Shown here: one piece after another, positions 54,338 through 64,000 of the stretch
Layout: each line of letters begins with the position of its first letter
How positions within the stretch are numbered: the first letter of the stretch is position 1
Source: a bacterium
Lineage (GTDB): Bacteria; Campylobacterota; Campylobacteria; Campylobacterales; Sulfurimonadaceae
Reading direction: 5' to 3'
Length of the DNA stretch: 64,000 bases
Assembly (NCBI GenBank): GCA_018825665.1
Contig: JAHJEG010000038.1
Location: forward strand, 24,211-88,210
Program-made: the position numbers and the translations under genes
The notes under the pieces: generated by a model
Told to the model about the DNA's origin: nothing
Seen by the model: only the letters and a program-made list of their open reading frames with translations
Databases searched by the model: none

Positions 54338-55360
54338 ATGAAAATAGATCAGTCTGAAGTCTCCTTTTTCTCTTCGCATAAACAATATCACGAGATTGAG
54401 GAGCAGGAACATTTAAACACATGGAACAGGGAAGAGGATGCACCGCAGCGGTTGCAAAGAAGAGACACGCTCAAACTCTCGCAAGAGTTTGCGGGCCTGC
54501 ACAGGGATGATGCGCTTAAGGGTTCTTCGGATGCGCTGTTTGATGTTCCTCTTGATTCAAAGATGATGAGCATCGTACGTGCACTTGAAGCACTTATGGG
54601 CAAAAAAATTAATATCTCCTCCTACAGACAGGCGGATGTGTCAGAATCAGGACTGCACGGGGATGCTCAAAATAATCCGCCAAGCGAACGCTTGGGCTGG
54701 GGTATTGAATACAGCTACAGCAAAACGGAAAAAAGAGGGGAAAAACTGGATTTTTCCTCAAGCGGCAGCGTGAGTACAAAAGAGGGGAGGAGAATCGATT
54801 TTAAACTTGCTTTTAGTATGCAGCGAAGTTCAGTTTCTGAGGAAAGTATTCTCTTTAAAGCCGGTGATGCTCTGATAGACCCTCTTGTGCTTAATTTTGG
54901 AAGCAACACCCTGAGCATGAGCAATGTGAAACATAATTTTGACCTGGATCTTGATGGAAAAAATGACGAGTTCTCATTTGTAGGTGAGGGGAGCGGTTTT
55001 TTGGCACTGGATAAAAATGGCGATAAGACTATAAATGACGGCAGTGAACTTTTTGGTCCGACACTCGGAAACGGATTTGAAGAGTTGTCAAAATATGACA
55101 GTGACCATAATGGATGGATAGATGAAAATGATGCGGTTTTTGACAAACTTTTGATTTGGACAAAGGACGAAGACGCGAATGAACGGCTGTTTACTCTAAA
55201 AGAGAAGGGAATCGGCGCGCTTTATCTCCAAAGCAGTTCTACACCCTTTGAATTACAAAACAGGCAAAAAGATTCCGTAGCACAGATGCGTGAGAGCTCT
55301 ATATACCTAAGAGAAAACGGCGGAGCAGGAACTTTGCAGGAGATAGATTTGAAGATATAA
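54338..55360 (+). CDS. Calcium-binding, hemolysin-like EF-hand protein
   Basis: The ATG at 54338 follows AAAAGGA; an upstream in-frame start adds a poor N-terminus. The 340-residue product has a polar, low-homology first half. The second half has a known repeat module: DLDLDGKNDEF, DKNGDKTINDGSELFG and YDSDHNGWIDENDAVFDKLL, three Asp-rich Ca loops like those in secreted proteobacterial hemolysin-type proteins. It has no Sec signal, so export by another route or a cytosolic role is open. Its gene stands alone, divergent from metY. Confidence 0.75.
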   Translation: MKIDQSEVSFFSSHKQYHEIEEQEHLNTWNREEDAPQRLQRRDTLKLSQEFAGLHRDDALKGSSDALFDVPLDSKMMSIVRALEALMGKKINISSYRQADVSESGLHGDAQNNPPSERLGWGIEYSYSKTEKRGEKLDFSSSGSVSTKEGRRIDFKLAFSMQRSSVSEESILFKAGDALIDPLVLNFGSNTLSMSNVKHNFDLDLDGKNDEFSFVGEGSGFLALDKNGDKTINDGSELFGPTLGNGFEELSKYDSDHNGWIDENDAVFDKLLIWTKDEDANERLFTLKEKGIGALYLQSSSTPFELQNRQKDSVAQMRESSIYLRENGGAGTLQEIDLKI

Positions 55361-55399
55361 TAATATGCTTGACTGAGCTTCACAAGAGATAAAAATCTC

Positions 55400-55891
55400 T
55401 CAAATACAATCATCATAAACCACTGCGGTTCCGGCTAAAAGGTCGTGAAGCCCTCTCTTGTCTTCTCGAAAAGCAACCATTATAAAACCTATTAAAAGCG
55501 TAAAAGCGGAGACTATATATCCAAAAGAACGTGTAATAGCCTGCTTATTGTCTATATCTTCGTATGTGCCGGCATCAACTATCTTGATATGAACCAATTT
55601 TTTACCGGGAGTCGCACCGCGCCATCTTCTCCAAAACAGCATAGTCACAATTAAGACAGATACCTCAAAAAGGAGTTCCCATTTCAGCGAGGTCTGCGGT
55701 TGAACTGCCAGTGCTTTTTGTGCGTTTCCGCTCATTGCATAGGAGATATTCTGCTGATACTGGGAGAAGTCAAACCAGTTGCCATCACTTAAAAAATATA
55801 TGGCTATCGCAACAGGGAAAGCTAAAAAAAGCGTATCTAAAAATGAAGCGACAAAACGAACCCAAAAGCCTGCGTATCTGACCTCATTCAA
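55400..55891 (-). CDS. RDD family membrane protein
   Basis: A 163-residue protein with the RDD signature at the N-terminus (YAGFWVRFVASFLDTLFLAF) where R and D residues flank the first helix. Two more membrane helices follow (LLFEVSVLIVTMLFW and FGYIVSAFTLLIGFIMVAFR), and RRGATPGKKLVHIKIVD lies between. Proposed roles are Na+/H+ antiport or quality control; none can be set here. It follows guaB on the minus strand, separated by the 55932 stem-loop. Confidence 0.85.
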   Translation of the reverse strand: MNEVRYAGFWVRFVASFLDTLFLAFPVAIAIYFLSDGNWFDFSQYQQNISYAMSGNAQKALAVQPQTSLKWELLFEVSVLIVTMLFWRRWRGATPGKKLVHIKIVDAGTYEDIDNKQAITRSFGYIVSAFTLLIGFIMVAFREDKRGLHDLLAGTAVVYDDCI

Positions 55892-55933
55892 AATTATTAC
55901 CTCTTAAAAGTTTATAGATTGGATTTTGATGTC

Positions 55934-55944
55934 GGCATGTGGAA
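55934..55944 (+). repeat. GGCATGTGGAA motif copy 13 (arm of stem-loop)
   Basis: Exact intergenic copy, preceded by C. Confidence 0.9.
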
Positions 55945-55956
55945 ACACTGAGACAG

Positions 55957-55967
55957 TTCCACATGCC
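55957..55967 (-). repeat. GGCATGTGGAA motif copy 14 (arm of stem-loop)
   Basis: Exact intergenic copy inverted relative to copy 13, preceded by C on its own strand. Confidence 0.9.
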
Positions 55968-55976
55968 GAATAGATT

Positions 55977-57464
<1,488 letters not shown>

Positions 57465-57477
57465 TTAAAATTTTTGG

Positions 57478-57483
57478 ATTATA
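57478..57483 (-). promoter_or_regulatory. -10 box of guaB
   Basis: TATAAT followed by CC on the minus strand 55 bases before the guaB ATG. The 220-base gap to gatA otherwise holds the gatA terminator. Confidence 0.5.
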
Positions 57484-57613
57484 TCTTTTTTGTTGTTAAA
57501 GATAGGTAAAGTCTCTTTTAAGATATAAAATTTAAAGAAGAAATAGTTCTGTTTTCACGTCTGCAGCGAATTTTGGGTTTATTTGATTTTTATTGTAAAA
57601 AAGAGGGCTGCAA

Positions 57614-57635
57614 AAGGGCAGAAAAGTATGCCCTT
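57614..57635 (-). terminator. gatA terminator
   Basis: AAGGGCA (57614-57620) pairs with TGCCCTT (57629-57635) around an 8-base loop. On the minus strand a six-T run follows nine bases after the stem. Confidence 0.6.
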
Positions 57636-57642
57636 AGAGTTT

Positions 57643-58986
57643 TTAGTTTGTATAATCTATCTGTTTTTCCAAACCAAGAGCACCGTCAAAAAGAGTCTGC
57701 TCATCGTAAGGTTTTGCAATAAGCTGAAGTCCCACAGGCATATTGTCATCAGATTTTGAGATAGGAAGCGAAATGGCAGGAAGTCCCGCCAAGTTTACGC
57801 TGATTGTGTAGATGTCGCTAAGATACATATCCATCGGATTGGACAAGGCTCCGAATTTATTTGCAGTCGTTGGCGCAACGGGAGACAAGATCAAATCCAC
57901 ATCTTCAAAAATTTTGGCATATTCGTCTTTGATGATATGTCGTGTTTTTTGTGCTTTTACATAGTATGCTTCATAGTATCCGCTTGAGAGAACGAAGTTC
58001 CCAAGGAGGATACGGCGTTTTACTTCATCACCAAAACCGTTGCTTCTTGTCTGAATAAAAGTGTCATTCAAATCTTTTCCGACAACTCTGTTCCCATAAC
58101 GGATGCCGTCATATCTTGCCAGGTTTGTCGTAGCCTCCGCAGTTGCAGTGATATAATAAGCAGAGATGTCAAATTTGGCATCCATCATCTCTTTTTCTAC
58201 TATTTCGTGTCCAAGCGCTTTGAGTGCGTCTACAGCTTTTTGATATGCTTTTTTCACATCATCGCTTGCATTTTCTATGTACTTTGGAAGTATTGCGATG
58301 CGAAGTTTGCGGTTTGCGTCGAGCTTATCCGATACTTTGTCGTTCATATCCGCAGAGGTGGAATCTTTTGCGTCATGACCGCTGATGATGTCATATAAGA
58401 TAGCCGCATCTTCCACATTCTGTGTCATTGGTCCGATTTGATCCAGACTTGAAGCATATGCACCAAGACCGTAACGGCTGACACGTCCGTACGTAGGTTT
58501 CATTCCGACTATTCCGCAAAACGCGGCAGGTTGACGGATAGAACCGCCCGTGTCACTTCCCAGTGCTGCTATTGCAAGGCCTGCAGCTACTGCAGCGGCA
58601 CTCCCACCGGAGCTTCCGCCCGGAACACAGTCTTTGGCATGTGGATTTAAGGTTTTGCCGTAAAAACTTGATTCGGTTGTAGAACCCATAGCAAACTCAT
58701 CCATATTAGTTCTTCCAAACGGGCTGATGCCTGCTGCTTTCATTTTCTCGATAACAGTCGCATTATACGGAGCAATATATCCTTGAAGAATATTCGAGCC
58801 GGAGGTAACAGACCAGTCTTTTACCTGGATATTGTCTTTAATAGCTACCGGCACGCCTTCACCGACATTTTTTACATCTATATAAGCGTTTAAATCAGTA
58901 TTCGCCTCTATCTTTGCTTTTAAATCGTTTTTAAAATTTTCTAGTTCTTCTTTACTTAATTTTAACGCTTCTTTTAATGTAATCAC
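57643..58986 (-). CDS. gatA: Glutamyl-tRNA(Gln) amidotransferase subunit A
   Basis: A 447-residue amidase that frees ammonia from glutamine for the indirect tRNA-Gln (and tRNA-Asn) pathway. The catalytic lysine is in [12 protein letters not shown]. The serine cluster is [10 protein letters not shown], with [20 protein letters not shown] carrying the nucleophile. GatB and GatC are not adjacent. One 10-of-11 motif copy lies at 58636 (Asn-Pro-His-Ala). Confidence 0.95.
   Translation of the reverse strand: MITLKEALKLSKEELENFKNDLKAKIEANTDLNAYIDVKNVGEGVPVAIKDNIQVKDWSVTSGSNILQGYIAPYNATVIEKMKAAGISPFGRTNMDEFAMGSTTESSFYGKTLNPHAKDCVPGGSSGGSAAAVAAGLAIAALGSDTGGSIRQPAAFCGIVGMKPTYGRVSRYGLGAYASSLDQIGPMTQNVEDAAILYDIISGHDAKDSTSADMNDKVSDKLDANRKLRIAILPKYIENASDDVKKAYQKAVDALKALGHEIVEKEMMDAKFDISAYYITATAEATTNLARYDGIRYGNRVVGKDLNDTFIQTRSNGFGDEVKRRILLGNFVLSSGYYEAYYVKAQKTRHIIKDEYAKIFEDVDLILSPVAPTTANKFGALSNPMDMYLSDIYTISVNLAGLPAISLPISKSDDNMPVGLQLIAKPYDEQTLFDGALGLEKQIDYTN
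58636..58645 (+). repeat. GGCATGTGGA motif copy (10 of 11, in gatA)
   Basis: The last base of the 11-mer differs. The coding strand reads Asn-Pro-His-Ala-Lys. Confidence 0.75.
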
Positions 58987-59018
58987 CAGTTTTCCTATCT
59001 TTATAAATTATGGAGTGT

Positions 59019-59024
59019 ATTATA
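59019..59024 (-). promoter_or_regulatory. -10 box of gatA
   Basis: TATAAT on the minus strand 32 bases before the gatA ATG, downstream of the terminator at 59070. Confidence 0.5.
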
Positions 59025-59069
59025 GCAAAATGTGTTTATTTTTTCTTTAGCGGCATTCTGTGAGATAAA

Positions 59070-59104
59070 AAAGTGCCGAAAATCCAGCTCATTTTCAGCA
59101 CTTT
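59070..59104 (-). terminator. Intrinsic terminator of the small secreted protein gene
   Basis: On the minus strand AAAGTGC-TGAAAAT pairs with ATTTTCG-GCACTTT (one G-U pair) around a seven-base loop, followed directly by a T-run. It overlaps the gene's stop codon. Confidence 0.8.
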
Positions 59105-59358
59105 CAAATATCTGAGCAATTAAAAAGCCCCAGTCTTAAAGCTCTGATTTTCATATCAATCTCCTTATTGGAGATTCCAAACACATAAGCACCGGCAAAA
59201 AAGAAAGTTGCAACTTTTGCAGAGGTATTGTCAAATTTTTCTTTTTTTAACAAATCTATTTCTTTCATTATTTCCAAACAGCTTCTTGAATGCATGTGTT
59301 CAAATGATTCGCCATATAGTTGTGAGAGCAAAAAAAGAAAAGCGAGTATCATTTTCAT
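59104..59358 (-). CDS. Small secreted hypothetical protein (84 aa)
   Basis: The ATG at 59358 follows AGGAGG and gives a signal peptide (MKMILAFLFLLSQLYGESFE). The remaining about 65 residues contain two cysteines (SRSCLEIMKEID and a C-terminal LFNCSDI) that could form a disulfide. A hydrophobic patch (ATFFFAGAYVFG) lies in the middle. It is followed by a strong terminator. A longer in-frame start at 59391 lacks a good ribosome site. Function unknown. Confidence 0.65.
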   Translation of the reverse strand: MKMILAFLFLLSQLYGESFEHMHSRSCLEIMKEIDLLKKEKFDNTSAKVATFFFAGAYVFGISNKEIDMKIRALRLGLFNCSDI

Positions 59359-59457
59359 TCTAAAAAGCCTCCTGGGCAATGAAGCACTCATTTGAGAACA
59401 ATAGATATAGATTTTAAATTTAATAAAGGGTCGTTTTTAAGCTGAACAGAACTAAGC

Positions 59458-59589
59458 TTATGAATCTTCTGGATTTCTGGATTTTTTCCCTAGTTTGACA
59501 AAGGCTATTCCGATAGCTATTATGACAAATATCACAGTGATCGTCACTGCGATAAATGAACCCTCAGCCGGCTGAGAGAAATCAGGCAC
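59458..59589 (-). CDS. Small single-helix membrane protein (43 aa)
   Basis: A GTG at 59587-59589 lies eight bases inside the ileS end and follows AGAGG at a normal distance. The frame has a short polar N-terminus ([10 protein letters not shown]), one strong membrane helix ([20 protein letters not shown]) and a basic tail ([12 protein letters not shown]). Overlap with ileS suggests coupled translation. It is below usual gene-finder size limits. Function unknown. Confidence 0.55.
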   Translation of the reverse strand: MPDFSQPAEGSFIAVTITVIFVIIAIGIAFVKLGKKSRNPEDS

Positions 59590-62341
59590 TTAAGACCTCT
59601 GAACATCTTTGGCATGTGGATTCTTCGTCTTTGGAATGGTATTTCCAGCATCTTGGGCATTTTGCTTTTTGCGCCTTAGAGATTCTAAACACGTCTCCAT
59701 CCACTTTAAATACTCCAAGTTCTTCCTCGAATTCATTGTTTGAGACCTCTGAGACGACAAACCAGTCTTCACACTCGGTTGAGTCCATAGCAAGCACTAT
59801 CTCAGACTCTGTTGATAGTACAAGTTCCAAAGTGCTTTTAATTATTTTTTCTTTTTTAAGTTTATCTACGAGCTCATAAAAACTTTCTCTTGCCTCGCCC
59901 ATGTAGGCTGCATTGAAGCCGGATTCACCTGCTTGAATTCCTTCGTAGGTGAAGTCAAAAATACTTTCAGCCTCGCCTTTGATAATTGAGGGCGCATTTT
60001 CAATAATCTCATCCGCAGTGTAGGTTAGGATAGGAGCTATTAAAAGAAGCAATGATTTAGTGATCATCGCCATTGCACTTTGGGAAGCACGGCGGTGAAT
60101 ATCGTCTGCTCCATCACAATAAAGTCTGTCTTTTGTAATATCCAAATAAATTCCGCTCAATTCATTTACAATAAAGTTATTGAGCAGACTCATACCGTGA
60201 ACAAAGTTGTATTTTCCGAATGATGCATGAATATCTGCAAAAACTTTTTTTGCAACACCGAGTATCCATTTGTCAAGTTCGCCCATCTCTTCATAAGGGG
60301 TGAGTGTTTGCAAATCATTGATGTTTGCCATTAAAAACCTAAAAGTATTTCTAAGCTTGCGGTAGTTCTCAGCTGTTTGTTTTAATATCCCCTGAGATAT
60401 TTTCAAATCACCCTGATAGTCACTTGAAGCTACCCAAAGACGAAGTATTTCACTTCCGTATTCTTTTAGGACTGAATCAGGAGCAACGACATTGCCTTTG
60501 GATTTAGACATCTTCTCACCTTTTTCATCTACTGTGAAACCGTGAGTAAGTACCCCTTTATAAGGTGCTTTGTGCTCAACTGCAGCACTTAAAAACAGTG
60601 ATGATTGGAACCATCCTCGGTGTTGGTCACTTCCTTCTACGTAAAGATCTGCCTGATATTCGCCTGCATCGTAGTTTCGTGATTTTAAAACCGCATTCCA
60701 GGTTGAACCGCTGTCAAACCATACATCCAGAATATCTGTTACCTTTTCAAGCTCTTGGGGCTTGTATCCTGCACCAGGGTACAGAAGCTGCTCTATAGGC
60801 ATAGAATACCATACATCGCTTCCCTGCATCTCAAAAATCATCGCCGTAAAGTTCAATACTTTTTCATCCAAAAGAACCTCACCCGTAGCTTTTACTCTAA
60901 AAAATGCGATAGGCACACCCCAGTCACGTTGACGGGAAATACACCAGTCCGGACGGTTCTCAACCATAGAGGTCAATCTTTTTTTACCGCTTTGGGGAAC
61001 AAAAAGAGTTTTTTCAACTTCACTCAGAGCAATCTCTCTGAGTGTTTTATCTTCGCCCTCCGGTCTTTCGTCTACAGAGATGAACCATTGTTTCGTCGCT
61101 CTAAAAATAAGAGGCGTATGCGAGCGCCAGCAGTGCGGGTAGGAGTGTGTAAACTTGCCTACTTTTAATACGCTCTCACCCATCAGCTCGATAAGCTCAT
61201 CATTGGATTTAAAGATATGCTTGCCGACAAAATTCTCGGCATGTGGAATAAGACCGTCTCTTACGATTGTATGGTCAAAACATCCTGTCTCATCTACAGG
61301 CATCACTACTTCCAAATCGTAAATAAGACCGATACGGTAATCGTCTTCACCATGCCCCGGTGCCGTATGCACACAGCCTGTACCGTTGTCTACCAAAACA
61401 TGTTCACCAAGCACGATACGGGATGTTCTGCCGTTTAGAGGGTTGATCGCCAAAAGATTTTCAAACTCTTTTGCCTTGAATGTCTGCGCTATATCTCCGC
61501 TTAAAACTTCCTGCTCTTTTAAGGAGTTCAGCAACTCTTTTGCCACTATATAGCCTGTTGTGGTAAGAACGTATTCTTCCTCAGGATTTAAAGAGATACC
61601 CGTATTGGCAGGTATTGTCCAGGGTGTTGTAGTCCAGATAACCGGAGCCGCCTTGCCTGTGATGTTTAATTTTTCTTTTGCATCACTGCTTAGTTCAAAG
61701 GCAATGAAGATAGAATGTGATTCTTTATCCTCGTATTCCACTTCAGCTTCTGCAAGTGCAGTTCTCTCAGCCCATGACCAAAATACAGGCTTGGAGCGTT
61801 CAATCAAAAGACCTTTTTTAGCTACAGAACATAAAGTACGGTAGATATTCGCCTCAAATTTATAATCCATAGTCACATAAGGATTTTCCCAATCAGCCAA
61901 AATACCGAGTTTTTTAAACTCATCTCTTTGTATATCTACAAATTTTGCGGCATGGGCACGGCAAAGTTCTCTGATTTTTGCAGTTTCAAGAAGCTCTTTT
62001 TTCTGTTTGCCTCCGAGTTTTTTTTCAACCTGCTGTTCAATTGGCAGACCGTGACAATCCCAGCCCGGAGTGAACCGTACAGACTTTCCTTCAAAATAGT
62101 TGTGCTTTACGATAATGTCTTTTAAAACCTTGTTTAGCGCATGACCGATGTGCGTGTGTCCGTTTGCATAAGGAGGTCCGTCATGAAGAGTAAAACTAGG
62201 AGCATCTTTACGGTTAGCTTTCATCTTTTCATAAATTTTATTTGTATACCACGAAGAATATCTTATTGGTTCATTTTGTGTCAGATTGCCTCTCATGGCA
62301 AAGTTTGTAGTAGGCAAAAGCAGCGTATCTTTATAGTCCAT
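59582..62341 (-). CDS. ileS: Isoleucyl-tRNA synthetase
   Basis: A 919-residue class I synthetase. HIGH motif is [20 protein letters not shown] near residue 55, and KMSKS is [14 protein letters not shown] near 600. The editing block is [21 protein letters not shown]-terminal zinc site is [22 protein letters not shown] 62341 follows GAGG. The longer in-frame start at 62380 lies upstream of the -10 box and is rejected. Two motif copies lie inside (61238 exact, 59611 10-of-11). Confidence 0.97.
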   Translation of the reverse strand: MDYKDTLLLPTTNFAMRGNLTQNEPIRYSSWYTNKIYEKMKANRKDAPSFTLHDGPPYANGHTHIGHALNKVLKDIIVKHNYFEGKSVRFTPGWDCHGLPIEQQVEKKLGGKQKKELLETAKIRELCRAHAAKFVDIQRDEFKKLGILADWENPYVTMDYKFEANIYRTLCSVAKKGLLIERSKPVFWSWAERTALAEAEVEYEDKESHSIFIAFELSSDAKEKLNITGKAAPVIWTTTPWTIPANTGISLNPEEEYVLTTTGYIVAKELLNSLKEQEVLSGDIAQTFKAKEFENLLAINPLNGRTSRIVLGEHVLVDNGTGCVHTAPGHGEDDYRIGLIYDLEVVMPVDETGCFDHTIVRDGLIPHAENFVGKHIFKSNDELIELMGESVLKVGKFTHSYPHCWRSHTPLIFRATKQWFISVDERPEGEDKTLREIALSEVEKTLFVPQSGKKRLTSMVENRPDWCISRQRDWGVPIAFFRVKATGEVLLDEKVLNFTAMIFEMQGSDVWYSMPIEQLLYPGAGYKPQELEKVTDILDVWFDSGSTWNAVLKSRNYDAGEYQADLYVEGSDQHRGWFQSSLFLSAAVEHKAPYKGVLTHGFTVDEKGEKMSKSKGNVVAPDSVLKEYGSEILRLWVASSDYQGDLKISQGILKQTAENYRKLRNTFRFLMANINDLQTLTPYEEMGELDKWILGVAKKVFADIHASFGKYNFVHGMSLLNNFIVNELSGIYLDITKDRLYCDGADDIHRRASQSAMAMITKSLLLLIAPILTYTADEIIENAPSIIKGEAESIFDFTYEGIQAGESGFNAAYMGEARESFYELVDKLKKEKIIKSTLELVLSTESEIVLAMDSTECEDWFVVSEVSNNEFEEELGVFKVDGDVFRISKAQKAKCPRCWKYHSKDEESTCQRCSEVLSA
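59611..59620 (+). repeat. GGCATGTGGA motif copy (10 of 11, in ileS)
   Basis: The last base of the 11-mer differs. The coding strand reads Ser-Thr-Cys-Gln within the zinc site. Confidence 0.75.
61238..61248 (+). repeat. GGCATGTGGAA motif copy 15 (in ileS)
   Basis: Exact copy; the coding strand reads Ile-Pro-His-Ala-Glu. Confidence 0.85.
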
Positions 62342-62371
62342 CGGTACCTCAAAAGTATATAAAATTTTTGC

Positions 62372-62377
62372 ATTATA
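62372..62377 (-). promoter_or_regulatory. -10 box of ileS
   Basis: TATAAT on the minus strand 30 bases before the ATG at 62341; this also fixes the ileS start. Confidence 0.55.
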
Positions 62378-62421
62378 CATCCAAAGCCTTTAAAACCTTC
62401 TTTAAACTCTGATAATGGTGC

Positions 62422-62427
62422 TATAAT
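62422..62427 (+). promoter_or_regulatory. -10 box of the CinA-like gene
   Basis: TATAAT on the plus strand 38 bases before the ATG at 62466, in the gap divergent from ileS. Confidence 0.5.
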
Positions 62428-62465
62428 AAGCCGAATCAAATTCATTATAAAGGGCTGTTTAGAAC

Positions 62466-63575
62466 ATGAAACTACATCTTTTATTTATTGGCAACAAATT
62501 TATTTACAATACACCTTTGAAAGAATATATTATTCGAAATATTGAGAAAAAAATCGATTTTATAAGTTCTGTGACCTATTTCAAGGAGAATGATAATTCA
62601 TTGTTTTTATATCTGGAAAACGAGCTGAATTCATCTACAAAGCTTATCATTATAACTACAAAGCAAAATTTCTCAACGATAGGCAAACTTATATGTACCG
62701 TGACAAGTGACAATCAAATTTTAAAAGAGAATATGTTGATTCCCCAAAAAAGCTCAATATATGAGGATGGAAGCTATCTTTTAGAGTATAAAAACTCTAC
62801 TGCAAATGTAATACATATCGATGAGATGCAAAAGATGCCGGAGATATTACTGCAAAATCAGGAGAGTAATGCTGTTGTACATATTTTTGAAGAAGATAAA
62901 GAGAGTGCCGTCGCTATGCTTAGCCCGATAGCGCAGACGAATGACGTGACCATAGATGTTATAGACCTTATAGAAGGCTGGCTCAGAGTGGATATTGTCA
63001 GTAAAAAATATGGAAATATCTCCAATTTTATCAGTTCAGCCAAAAAACTGCTCTCACTCAAGCTGATTCCGGCATCCAATATAGTTTTATATATCATAGA
63101 GACACTCTCCCATCATAACAAGAAACTGACATTTGCGGAGAGTTGCAGCGGGGGTCTGCTCAGTTATTACTTTACAAAAGAGAACGGGGCATCCAAAATA
63201 CTTGAGGGTTCACTCATCACATACTCAAATGCTTTAAAAGAGAACTGGCTTGCAGTGGAACACCAAACTTTGGAAGCGTTTGGAGCTGTAAGCAGTGAAG
63301 TGGTATCGCAGATGAGCGAAGGCGCACTCAATGTGAGCAATGCTGATTATGCACTCTCCATAAGCGGAATAGCCGGTGATACGGGAGGTAGCGAATCAAA
63401 ACCTGTTGGTACGGTTCATATTGGCATCAGAACGAAAACGTCAAATAAGGAGCTGCATTTAAGACTCAAAGGAGACAGAAATTATATACAGCATCAAAGC
63501 GTATTGTTTGCTGTTAAAATGCTTCTTTTGTCCGATAAAGAAATCTTTTTTAAAAATATTTCAAAAACATCTTGA
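62466..63575 (+). CDS. CinA-like protein with PncC amidase domain
   Basis: A 369-residue protein. The C-terminal 160 residues are a CinA-C/PncC nicotinamide-nucleotide amidase domain (KKLTFAESCSGGLLSYYFT, then YALSISGIAGDTGGSESKP). The first 200 residues resemble a decayed MoCF-type CinA N-domain (LLFIGNKFIYNTPLKEYI, KLIIITTKQN) without the usual conserved glycine/aspartate loop. NMN deamidation for NAD recycling is the likely function. Its stop overlaps the tRNA promoter. Confidence 0.85.
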   Translation: MKLHLLFIGNKFIYNTPLKEYIIRNIEKKIDFISSVTYFKENDNSLFLYLENELNSSTKLIIITTKQNFSTIGKLICTVTSDNQILKENMLIPQKSSIYEDGSYLLEYKNSTANVIHIDEMQKMPEILLQNQESNAVVHIFEEDKESAVAMLSPIAQTNDVTIDVIDLIEGWLRVDIVSKKYGNISNFISSAKKLLSLKLIPASNIVLYIIETLSHHNKKLTFAESCSGGLLSYYFTKENGASKILEGSLITYSNALKENWLAVEHQTLEAFGAVSSEVVSQMSEGALNVSNADYALSISGIAGDTGGSESKPVGTVHIGIRTKTSNKELHLRLKGDRNYIQHQSVLFAVKMLLLSDKEIFFKNISKTS

Positions 63576-63600
63576 CAAACAAAATCTATTTGCCTATAAT
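63572..63600 (+). promoter_or_regulatory. Consensus promoter of the tRNA cluster
   Basis: TTGACA (63572-63577), a 17-base spacer and TATAAT (63595-63600) match the sigma-70 consensus exactly. The -35 overlaps the CinA-like stop codon, and transcription should start about 25 bases before the tRNA-Lys. Confidence 0.9.
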
Positions 63601-63629
63601 TTCGACCTCTTAAACATTTAGGAGAAAAT

Positions 63630-63705
63630 GTCTCGTTAGCTCAGCTGGTAGAGCACGTCACTTTTAATGATGTGGCCGATGGTTCGAATCCATCACGGGA
63701 CACCA
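63630..63705 (+). tRNA. tRNA-Lys (anticodon TTT)
   Basis: A 76-base cloverleaf with encoded CCA. The acceptor arm is GTCTCGT with ACGGGAC, the anticodon loop is CTTTTAA (TTT), and the T loop is GGTTCGAATCC. Confidence 0.97.
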
Positions 63706-63750
63706 TTTTTTAAACTAAAACAGATGAAGATTTCTTGAAAAAGAAAAGAA

Positions 63751-63827
63751 GCGGTGGTAGTTCAGTTGGTTAGAATGCCTGCCTGTCACGCAGGAGGTCG
63801 CGGGTTCTAATCCCGTCCACCGCGCCA
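63751..63827 (+). tRNA. tRNA-Asp (anticodon GTC)
   Basis: A 77-base cloverleaf with encoded CCA. The acceptor arm is GCGGTGG with CCACCGC, and the anticodon loop is CTGTCAC (GTC). Confidence 0.97.
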
Positions 63828-63845
63828 CTGTTTGGTTTGATTTTT

Positions 63846-63921
63846 GGGCGCTTAGCTCAGTTGGTAGAGCGCTACCCTTACAAGGTAGATGTCACTGGTT
63901 CGAGTCCAGTAGTGCCCACCA
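63846..63921 (+). tRNA. tRNA-Val (anticodon TAC)
   Basis: A 76-base cloverleaf with encoded CCA. The acceptor arm is GGGCGCT with AGTGCCC (one G-U pair), and the anticodon loop is CTTACAA (TAC). The 79 bases after it to the window edge hold no gene I can support. Confidence 0.97.
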
Positions 63922-64000
63922 TAATTTGCGATATATGCATAAAGATTTTAGCTCAAGTACTTCAGTACCCTTCGCTTCAACCTTAGCAAATCTATCTAAA

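Larger units (their letters stand above)
55932..55969 (-). terminator. Perfect stem-loop of two inverted GGCATGTGGAA copies after guaB
   Basis: TCGGCATGTGGAA (55932-55944) and TTCCACATGCCGA (55957-55969) form a 13-bp stem with a 12-base loop. It starts eight bases beyond the guaB stop on the transcribed minus strand, so it likely ends or attenuates the guaB transcript before the RDD gene. Confidence 0.65.

Noticed and set aside
62342..62380. Longer ileS N-terminus
   Set aside because: The upstream start lies ahead of the -10 box; ATG 62341 has GAGG and the usual N-terminus.
63922..64000. Possible gene end or integration site after tRNA-Val
   Set aside because: Too short to judge: only a 5-bp inverted repeat (GTACT/AGTAC) and an open minus-strand frame are visible, with no duplicated tRNA end.

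Overview
This is a gene-dense chromosomal window from a member of the Campylobacterota (Epsilonproteobacteria), most likely a Sulfurimonas or Sulfuricurvum-type bacterium. The main reason is gene order. The run pyrH, rpoZ, spoT, tyrS, nitronate monooxygenase-like gene, amidase and the run rpsO, Rrf2 regulator, flhA match the arrangement I recall from Campylobacter jejuni. The proteins are also epsilon-like, most promoters show only a clear TATAAT -10 box, and the genome is fairly AT-rich. No prophage, insertion sequence or CRISPR array is visible, and no stretch over 300 bases lacks a gene. LAYOUT. 0-2.6 kb: truncated mgtE, then a small membrane protein, an MscS/CmpX-like channel and an ECF sigma factor. 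2.8-5.1 kb: siroheme methyltransferase and a siroheme nitrite/sulfite reductase. 5.2-12 kb: a one-direction housekeeping block (pyrH, rpoZ, spoT, tyrS, FMN oxygenase, cell-wall amidase). 12-16.2 kb: DHH phosphoesterase, flhA and Rrf2 on the minus strand, rpsO on the plus strand. 16.4-20.6 kb: small protein, kdsB, methyltransferase, Cys-cluster protein, TPR lipoprotein, trpC. 20.7-29.2 kb: a signalling block with an active-looking GGDEF-EAL protein, YqeY, FlgH, a periplasmic transglutaminase-like protein, a receiver protein with decayed GGDEF-EAL domains, a cupin and a PAS histidine kinase. 29.2-35.2 kb: SulP transporter, membrane protein, DEAD-box helicase, valS. 35.3-41.8 kb: low-complexity secreted protein, diguanylate cyclase, UvrD-type helicase, DsrE-like periplasmic protein, EI24/DUF3137/LemA set. 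41.9-50 kb: flavoprotein, mutS2, murC, small proteins, dapC-type aminotransferase, membrane protein, cytochrome c. 50-54 kb: ThiF/MoeB-like protein, nitrilase-fold protein, xseB, metX, metY. 54-62.4 kb: Ca-binding repeat protein, RDD protein, guaB, gatA, two small secreted/membrane proteins, ileS. 62.4-64 kb: CinA-like protein and a tRNA-Lys/Asp/Val cluster. MAIN SIGNAL. The 11-mer GGCATGTGGAA (either strand) occurs 15 times exactly, plus four 10/11 copies that keep GGCATGTGGA. In 64 kb of random DNA well under one would be expected. Copies lie in unrelated genes, in different reading frames, and in both orientations. Between genes they occur alone or as perfect inverted pairs forming 12-13 bp stem-loops at gene ends. 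This is the pattern of DNA uptake sequences in Neisseriaceae and Pasteurellaceae, so I propose it as a candidate uptake or other genome-wide recognition sequence in this lineage. A second theme is non-canonical translation starts. A secreted low-complexity protein appears to start at AUA, and the ECF sigma factor has no ATG, GTG or TTG at its conserved N-terminus.
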